Assembly: GCA_029204225.1 (NCBI GenBank)
Contig: CM055096.1
Coordinates: 47,935,079 to 47,999,078 of the forward strand
Length of the DNA: 64,000 nt
Direction of reading: 5' to 3'
From: Diphasiastrum complanatum
Taxonomy: Eukaryota > Streptophyta > Lycopodiopsida > Lycopodiales > Lycopodiaceae
Below, piece after piece: positions 56,137 through 64,000 of this stretch. Every line of letters starts with the position of its first letter. Positions within the stretch are counted from its first letter, which is position 1. The notes under the pieces are model-generated. The model made no database searches and had not been told where the DNA came from. It saw only the letters and a program-made list of their open reading frames with translations. The position numbers were made by a program, and so were the translations under genes.

Positions 56137-57330
56137 ATTTCTTATGTCGAGTCAAGTCGAATCTCAGTTAGTCAAAATGTTGTCTTCCTTGAAGATAAAT
56201 TATTCGACTTCAAGCATAAGCAACCAATACAAGGGTTCATTCCAACGACTCCCATCACCATCGACAGACCTCAACTTCTTACTGTTCTGATGAACATTGA
56301 AGATATCCTTGTCGTACAACAAGGAGAATCATCCTCTCAGCAACCAGCTATTGTTCGAAGATTTGCACGACATCAACAAGAACCTAATTGTTTCATCCCT
56401 CATGCATTCATCAGCAATGATAAACCTACTTCATTAACAGAAACATTTTCGAGTTTTAATGCAAACAACTGGCGTTCTGCCATGCATGCTGAGTACAATT
56501 CATTGATGAAGAATGAGACTTGGCACCTTGTCAAAGCTCCTATAGATGCAAAGATCAGCGACACTAAGTGGATCTTCAAGTTGAAGCTCAATCCAGATTG
56601 TTCGACAACCAGATGGAAAGCTTGTCTAGTTGTCAAAGGTTATGAACAAACCTATGGGATTGACTACACTAGAGACATACAATCTAGTCGTAAGACTTCA
56701 GTCAATTCGATCTTTATTCGCCTTCACAACTATCGAAGATTTGGAAGCTCACCAGATGGATGTTCAGACAGCCTTTCTGAACGGATATATACAAGAAGAC
56801 ATCTACATCTATCAACCCGAAGGTTACGTCCTTCGAGGCCAAGAACACAAAGTATGTAATCTACAGAAAGCTCTCTATGGGCTAAAGCAAGCTCAAAGGG
56901 TCTGGTTTGATAAAATCAATCGATTCTTGTTGCTTCACGACTTCATTCCTAACTTTGCTAACTCTAATGTTTATCTCAAACACAGAGGTTCAAGCTATGT
57001 CATAATAGCACTATATGTTGATGACTCACTAATCATCATCAATTCGAATCAGTTGCTTCATGAGACGAAGACACTTTTGTCGAAGGAATCCAAAATGACT
57101 GATTCAGGCCCTACGCATTACCTTCTGGGAATCGAGATAATTGGAGACAAAGTGAAGAGAAGTACCACATTAAGTCAAAAAAGGTATCTAACCAGTGTAC
57201 TCTACAGGTATAACATGGAAAACTGCAAGTCAATAAACTTGCACATGGACCCAAGATTCAAACTATCAAAGGATTTGTGCCTAAAAACAGATGTAGAGAA
57301 GAAAGAAATGTGCAAATACCCCTATTAGTC
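56137..57330 (+). pseudogene. copia I linker and RT
   Basis: Linker and RT start lie in the 56290-56859 frame (NANNWRSAMHAEYNSLMKNE, DTKWIFKLKLNPD). After a frameshift near 56650 the 232-codon frame (56630-57328) carries EAHQMDVQTAFLNGYIQEDI, KVCNLQKALYGLKQAQRVWF, the intact catalytic motif in IIALYVDDSLIIINSNQLL, and HYLLGIEIIGDKVKRSTTLS. A TAG at about 57328 ends it. Confidence 0.9.
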
Positions 57331-58013
57331 AATAGTCGGATCGATCATGTATGCCATGGTCTGCACCAGACCTGATCTAGCATTTATAGTCAACACATTG
57401 CCACAATTTATGTCAAATCTCGGCCTACCTCACTGAAAGGCTCTGCTTAGAGTACTAAGATACATTCAAGCCATTAAGCACTATGCTTTGTGTTATAATG
57501 GAAACACAGAGGATGCCTTGACATTACTTACTTATTCTGACTCTGATTGGGCTGGCAATGTGGACAAGAAAATCCACATCTGGCTATTCTTGCTTTCTAG
57601 CAGGAGGACCCATTTCGTGGAATAGTCGAAAGCAGAAATGCATTTATTTGTCCCTTCAAAATTAAAATCAGACTATGTCGCGGCTACCTCTACGGTGAAG
57701 GAAATTATTTGGCTCATAAGATTGCTTCAAGATCTTATAATCTCTCAAATCTGTCCAACTATACTCTGTTGCGACAATCATAGCTGCATTGCTCTATCTA
57801 AACCCATGAACTCACTCTAGAACTAAACACGTTGAAGTTCAATTTCATTTTCTTAGAGAGAAAGTTCAGAATAAAGATGTCAAATTAAGTTATTGTCCTA
57901 CTACTAGTATGTTGGCTGTATCTTGACTAAGCCTCTGTCAAGAGAAAAACATGTTCCATTATGTAGCTTGCTTAATTTCATTCAGGATCCTAGGAGTTAA
58001 GCTTAAGGGGGGT
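57331..58013 (+). pseudogene. copia I RNase H and polypurine tract
   Basis: SIVGSIMYAMVCTRPDLAFI, RVLRYIQAIKHYALCYNGNT, LTYSDSDWAGNVDKK with its active-site Asp, then in broken frames KSDYVAATSTVKEIIWLIRL, CCDNHSCIALSKP and LTKPLSREKH. The polypurine tract directly precedes the 3' LTR. Confidence 0.88.
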
Positions 58014-58887
<874 letters not shown>

Positions 58888-59665
58888 AGTCCGTATGCAA
58901 GTCTATGTATAGCATTACATATTAATGTACACGATAGATATATTATGGTTGTGATCCATACTATCTTGTATTACCCATTATCGAAGCATTCTTAGTAGTG
59001 TACCTCTTGCATGGTAAACGTTCAGGTAGTAGAGATCATATATTTTCTTTTCGTATGCTAGAAACCGATGACATAAAGCTTAAAACTCATGCAATCTTGC
59101 TGCTATAGTGTTGAAAGCCAAATATGATAGCAAATATAGTTATGGCATATATGTATCTCAAGTGCTCATTGTAATAATGCAAATCATACATTTAAAAGCC
59201 ATCAAGAGAGCTCATCACTAGAAAGTGGAGTGAGAAAGGTATACTAGCTCATCGCTGGTCCATCGCGATATACTTCTCCATACCAAATTATCTAAAGAGC
59301 TACCCTACTATACGTAGGATAGTATGCTGGATAGGCAGTGTTGAGTCGCGTTGAGCACTCTTGAAGAGTGGGTACCTCGTGTATCTTACATGCAAGCATA
59401 CATAAAGAGAGCAAACTCTCCTCTGGTCAGCGATAGCTTGTGGGATCGCGATTGGGCAGATCATATATACCCTACAGAGCAGCGATTGGCAATGTATATT
59501 GTCTAGCAAATATGTTTTTGGCCAGCGACTGATGGTATTCATTCATAAACAAGATGTCTGGCCAGCGATGGCATAGCCAATCACCTTAACCAGCGATGCA
59601 AACACATATGAATGGATGCAAGAAAACCAAATCTGAGCAGGGATTGCCATATAGGTATAGAGATT
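58888..59665. other. non-coding, with CAGCGAT-word repeats
   Basis: 58888-59220 holds nothing recognised. From 59230 to 59650 at least seven CAGCGA(T/C) words occur (GGCCAGCGATGGCATAGCC, CAGCGATTGGCAATG and others). They are the reverse complement of the motif at 1-740. Confidence 0.45.
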
Positions 59666-60220
59666 TTGTTGTGTTTTCTATTTTCAGGATCCTAAGCAAG
59701 CAACTACAGATCATAGATCATGAGAGAATCAATCAAGAAGATGACACGAACGATGAGGTGGAGAAGAGAGCAATTGTATTTTCTGTTTTGCATTTTCCAG
59801 TGAGCTGGTCAGTGTCCATTGGCGGCCTGACGCTCACCTCAATCGTCGTGTTCTGCTCGTTAGTAGACTTTCAAGCACAACTTTTCTCTCTTGTATTCTT
59901 TTTGTTCTGTACACCGTCTCTATAAAAAATACGTATTTATCTCCACCGTGTGGAGTTTACAAGATAGTTTATCAGAGAATTACAAGACAAGTTAATGCTC
60001 ATTAACTAGTTAGTTATTTTCTGTTATCGCTGTCTCTTTCAGTTGAGCGTGAAGTACAATACACCATGCTTGTCGAGCTGCCAGTTAGTGTGTTTTATCA
60101 CCTAGTCGTTGGGTTGAATCTCAAATACTTTTCTTTCGGTCTTCGGAGTTTGTCCGCCCTTCACTTCGTTTTGCTTCATCGCCTTTGCGACAAAGTTGCA
60201 AGAGTTCATAATTTATGACA
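59666..60220 (-). repeat. copia J 3' LTR
   Basis: Minus-strand start TGTCATAAATTATG directly after polypurine AAGAGGGAG. Similar in patches to the copia K LTR. The distal border (59666) is approximate. Confidence 0.75.
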
Positions 60221-60373
60221 CTCCCTCTTGAACCTTGCAACTTTGTATATTTAATCCAATTGTTTTTCTTTGTCTTGCAAAGAGTAGTTTGTCAGCGACT
60301 TCATGAGCAAATCTGCAATCATGTCTTCAGATTTTATGTATTGAATCTTGAGCTCTCGTTTCAAGATCAAGTC

Positions 60374-61195
60374 TCAAATATGATGGTACTTCAGAGGTAT
60401 ATGTTTTGTCTTTGAATGGAAAATAGGATCCTGGGACAAATATATGGCACTTTGAGAAGCCATCTTTGAAGTTGTGACGTATTCAGCTTCACATGAGGAT
60501 TGAGCCACCAAGGTTTGTTTCTTGCATTTCCAGCTGATTGCGACTCCGCACGCAATCGAACATCCTCCTGTCACGGACTTGTTGTCGTCTTTACAGCTCG
60601 CCCAACTTGCATCACTGTAGTGTTGTAGCTCAAATCCTTTGTCTTCTTTGTCTGCTTTGTAGGTTAATCCCATGTTTTGGGTACCCTTCAGATATTGCAG
60701 AATTCGTTTTGGCATTTGCCAATGTGCCATGCCAGGATTCGAAGAGAATTGGATTAACGCATAGACAGAGAAGGCCAAATCGGGTCTGGTACAAATTGTG
60801 AGGTATATTAGACTACCGATGAGATTTTGGTAGGGTATACCTTCCATTTTCTGTCTCTCCTCATCTGTATTCGAGCAATCATGTTTCGTTAGTCTGGCTC
60901 CAACTATCATTGGTGTGGCTTTTTCTTTGCAGTCCATCATTTGATACTGCTTCAGCACTTTCTTGGCATACTCTGACTGACTCAGATGCATTTCTCTTCT
61001 CATTCGATTTATTTTGATTTCCAGCCAAGGCATTTTGTTGCTTCTCTAGATCTATGATTTCATAACTTTTAGAAAGTTGACTCTTCATTTCCTTGATTAG
61101 CATCAAGGAATTTTCTATCATTAGGGAGTCATCTACAGATATAGTCAGAATCACAAAATTTCTTCCTACTTTTTTATATATAGACATTACAGTCA
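60374..61195 (-). pseudogene. copia J RT C-terminus and RNase H
   Basis: VGRNFVILTISVDDSLMIEN carries the catalytic motif as SVDD rather than YVDD. After a frameshift near 61030, KINRMRREMHLSQSEYAKKV, YQNLIGSLIYLTICTRPDLA, RILQYLKGTQNMGLTYKA and HYSDASWASCKDDNKSVTGG follow. RNase H ends QSSCEAEYVTTSKMAS and LSQDPIFHSKTKHIPLKY, with the EAIWL segment between them deleted. Confidence 0.9.
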
Positions 61196-61700
61196 AGTTG
61201 TGTAAGAATGTAATCTAGAGACTACAGAAGACAGTGCCATCTGATTTGATTTTTCTTTTGTAGACCCATTTGTTTTCAAGGAGTGGTTCTATTGTCCATG
61301 CCTTGTTTTGCCTCATTGATTCGATTTTCTCTGACATTGCCTGCTTCCAGAATTCACCTTATGGACTCTAGATAGCTTTTTGATATGTTGTTGGTTCTTC
61401 AGTGATCCTACAGTATTCGAACTTTGTTTCTTCGCTCCATTGAAGGTTGTCAATGTATCGTTTTGGAGGTCTTCTTTGTCTTGTCGACCTTCTGAGTTCG
61501 ATTCGTCGCTACTCGAATGTTTCTTCTTTGTCGGGTTGATCTTCGGCTTCATGCTACTCTGGGGTATGGGGCTTGATTTTTTGATTTCATGTTTGTCCTC
61601 GATCTCCCTCTTGAATCGGTAGTAGTGTGAAGATCTCATGGCCTTTTTCGTCCTTCAATCTAGGGAATGTGGACTCATCGAATTTCACATCTTTACTGAA
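61196..61700 (-). pseudogene. copia J linker and RT start
   Basis: The 61313-61639 frame is a charged linker (SSPIPQSSMKPKINPTKKKH, DEHSN-type acidic region). In an adjacent frame AWTIEPLLENKWVYKRKIKS and DGT are the RT fingers start. The sequence then jumps to the segment just before SVDD, so roughly 110 RT codons are missing. Confidence 0.85.
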
Positions 61701-62420
61701 CACGACTTTCTTCGTGGTTGGATTGTAGAATCTGTAAACTTGTGATCCGTTTGAGTATCTGACCATGATTGTCTATTCTGACTTTTCATCGAGCTTGTTT
61801 TTTTGTTTCTTTGGTATGCGTTTGTATGCTGCACATTCGAATACATGCACATATGATAGATCAGGCTTTCTACATGTCCACATTTCGTACGATGTTTTGT
61901 TTTCCAAGGCTGTCGTTGTTGATTTGTTCTGTAGGTGTACCGCTGCAGCTATTGCCTCAGCCCAAAATTGACTTGGCAATCGAGCCTGTGCCATCATGTA
62001 TCTGGCTCTTTTGTTAGTGTCATGTTTTTTCTTTCTGTGATACCATTATATTTGGGTGTGTACGCAGGAGTGAATTGATGCTCTATTTCTTGTTTTTCAC
62101 AGAATCTTGAAAAGTTGGTGCTCTTGTACTCACCTCCATTATCAGACCTGATGATCTGAATCTTCTTTGAGGTGTGTCTTTCTACAAATTTCACAAACTT
62201 CTTGAAAGAGTCAAACACTTTAGATTTTTTCTTCAAGTAATAGATCATTGTCATCCGGTTGTAGTCATCAATGAACGTCAAGAAATACCTTGATCATGAG
62301 AGCGAATCAACTTTCATTGGTCCACTAACATCTGAGTGGACGAGCTCAAGAACTTCTTTAGCTCTTCTTCCCTCGTATACGAATTGATTCCGATGTTGTT
62401 CCCTTTCAGACAGGCTTCGC
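61701..62420 (-). pseudogene. copia J integrase core and C-terminus
   Basis: [40 protein letters not shown] with the second catalytic Asp, and YTPKYNGITERKN with the Glu. After a frameshift, [20 protein letters not shown] and LSYVHVFECAAYKRIPKK complete the C-terminus. Confidence 0.9.
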
Positions 62421-62960
62421 AAAACTCAGTATTGGGTCTGGATATTTTCAGACCTGTGACTATGTCCTTCTTGCTCATGTCATAGAGGCTCTTCGTGTTC
62501 AGATGATACATTCTTCTGTGCCAGAGTTGATATTTGTTTTCTGATGCATTTAGTATGCTATCAGAATTGTTGATTATCTTGGCTTGGTAGAGATTGCCTT
62601 CTCTGCATCCAACTGTCAGCAACTTGTTTGTTATTTTTTCGATCATCCGGAATACATTGCCATCAAATAGAACTCGTATTCCAAGATCTGCCATCTTGGA
62701 GACTGATAGTAGGTCTTTTCTTAATAAGGGAACGTAGAGTTCGTAGTTGTAGAGTTCCAACGTCCTTGACATCATGTCGGCTCCCATCGCCTAGAATCAC
62801 TACTCTGTCGTTTTTGAGTTCTCTATAGTTGATCAAGATTCTTTTGTTGCAAGTGATGTGTGAGGTTGCTCCTGAATCAATGACTACATCACAGTCTTGT
62901 TCAGTGTAACTTGTGGAGGCTTCGTCGAATATCATGAAGGCCTCATCGCTTTTGTCTGCA
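62314..62960 (-). pseudogene. copia J protease and GAG-pre-integrase
   Basis: The protease motif CDVVIDSGATSHITCNKRI is intact. A frameshift near 62760 leads to YVPLLRKDLLSVSKMADLGI, then YQLWHRRMYHLNTKSLYDMS and TEFCEACLKGN, the integrase finger. Confidence 0.9.
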
Positions 62961-63150
62961 TCCTTTGATGACTCTGCAACATTCATCTTGTCAGCTTTGT
63001 TTTTTCTTTTCGAGTTGAATCTGCAATCATATGTAGAGTGTCCTTTCTTCTTGCAGTGCATGCAAGGTATTGTCGGGTTAAACCAGCATTTGTTGGTTGC
63101 GTGTCCTGGCTTGTGACGGTGATCACAAGAGGATGTTCATTGATTGTCGT
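62961..63150 (-). pseudogene. copia J gag C-terminus with two zinc knuckles
   Basis: CMHCKKKGHSTYDC is a canonical CCHC knuckle. Just upstream, in the same frame with gaps, CDHRHKPGHATNKC is a second knuckle with His in place of the second Cys. The rest of gag was not found to the right. Confidence 0.8.
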
Positions 63151-64000
63151 TGCCTTATCGAAGACTTTGTATTCGCCTTGTCGAATTTGGGTATGGGTTT
63201 GGTATCAAAATTGCTTTTTTATGATTTTGATTATAGTTTTTAATGATTTCAATATTAAATAAACTTAAACCAGTCTGGTGTAAAAATAGCTTACTTGTTA
63301 TTTTGATTTTGACTTCTATTGAATCAATTTGATTTTGCATGATGCTCAATTGATACTGTCAATCGAAAAATAGACCTCAACTATTTTTTACGACGACTAT
63401 TAGTTTCACAAAATTGTCATGATTTTTTGTTTTGAATTTGGAGATTGAATTCAGTTAAAGTTGAATGAGTTTAGGATCGTGAAGACCAACTTTAAAGATC
63501 AATTGTACACATCATGTTGGTTATTTCCTAATAAGATTTTTACCCAAATATTTGAGAGAGGTAGAGAGAATATGGAGCAATGAGGCAAAAAAATTAGGAA
63601 CCTTGATTTCCATACTTGAGAGTACGATGCCATCACATTGTCAAAATCTCCAATGTCTAAGTGATTAAACTCACAAAACTCGCAATATGTCTGAACTCAT
63701 TGACATTCAAGAGGAATTTGGATAAGATCTCGTATAATGCTTGAAGAGTGACATTAAATGTACTTATCTAAGACAATGTACAGTGCATGTCTAACCCTTA
63801 AGTACAACTCTAGGACCAATGGTCACATTTAGATCAACTATTTCAAGACAAAAGTGAATTATCTCCTGAAATCCTCTTTAAATGATATTAGGATCAAGGA
63901 GGAGAATCATTGAAACTATAGAAGAAGAAGAGCTTAGTACCTCTTCCACGGACGAGCCTAATAAACATCCACATGGCCGAGCACCTCATCCTTTATCTGC
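63151..64000. other. no gene recognised; open frame at the right edge
   Basis: AT-rich and mostly without open frames. The last 119 bases (63882-64000, plus strand) are open and read MILGSRRRIIETIEEEELST followed by a Pro/His-rich stretch running off the window. It could be an exon, a retroelement linker, or chance. Confidence 0.3.

Larger units (their letters stand above)
59666..63150 (-). mobile_element. copia J (minus strand), same family as copia K
   Basis: Minus-strand order: gag zinc knuckles (63150-62980), protease, integrase, linker, RT with a large internal deletion, RNase H, polypurine tract (60230-60221) and 3' LTR (60220-59666). The gag N-terminus and 5' LTR are missing. Shares integrase wording with copia K (AERHTSKK, YTP-YNG) and LTR words. 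Confidence 0.9.

Overview
The window looks like plant nuclear DNA from a species with a large, repeat-filled genome. It holds no operons, no bacterial-type gene packing and no RNA genes I can support. About two thirds is decayed LTR retrotransposon sequence, mostly Ty1/copia with some Ty3/gypsy, primed by the initiator-Met tRNA type site TGGTATCAGAGC. The rest is AT-rich DNA, microsatellites and small inverted-repeat elements. Fern, lycophyte or gymnosperm would all fit; I cannot tell which from sequence alone.

The one host gene I recognise runs on the minus strand. Four small exons (29754-29902, 7381-7424, 7059-7146, 6859-6922) have GT-AG borders and matching phases. They encode a signal peptide followed by the conserved beta-sandwich region of ER membrane protein complex subunit 7 (EMC7). 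Intron 1 is about 22.3 kb and is filled with transposons. The 3' exons must lie left of position 1, so intron 4 exceeds 6.8 kb.

Layout. 1-2857: degenerate repeats and non-coding DNA. 2858-6125: copia A, which lacks reverse transcriptase (RT). 6859-7424: EMC7 exons 2-4. 8039-13990: a family of small inverted-repeat elements sitting in (TA)n tracts, plus minus-strand copia K (10640-12663). 14269-17205: copia B, same family as A with the opposite deletion. 17205-25887: minus-strand gypsy C, whose 5' LTR is split by copia D (20607-25792). 26730-28545: remnant of copia L. 29754-29902: EMC7 exon 1. 31995-43215: a three-level nest, copia F containing copia E (target duplication ACAAG) containing minus-strand copia G (target duplication GTTCA). 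43925-44520: gypsy integrase tail. 46380-48195: copia H gag with possible LTR. 48250-49450: tandem repeats and an LTR-like promoter region. 49500-52060: gypsy-like gag with unusual zinc knuckles and unassigned coding remnants. 52170-52843: an LTR with primer site. 52844-58887: copia I, with a long (CT)n tract inside each LTR. 59666-63150: minus-strand copia J, same family as K. 63150-64000: nothing recognised.

No retroelement here looks autonomous: every one carries stops, frameshifts or missing domains. Their main biological effect is the expansion of the EMC7 introns. The small TA-targeting inverted-repeat family, with its exchangeable CGCG palindromes, is the least familiar system in the window.
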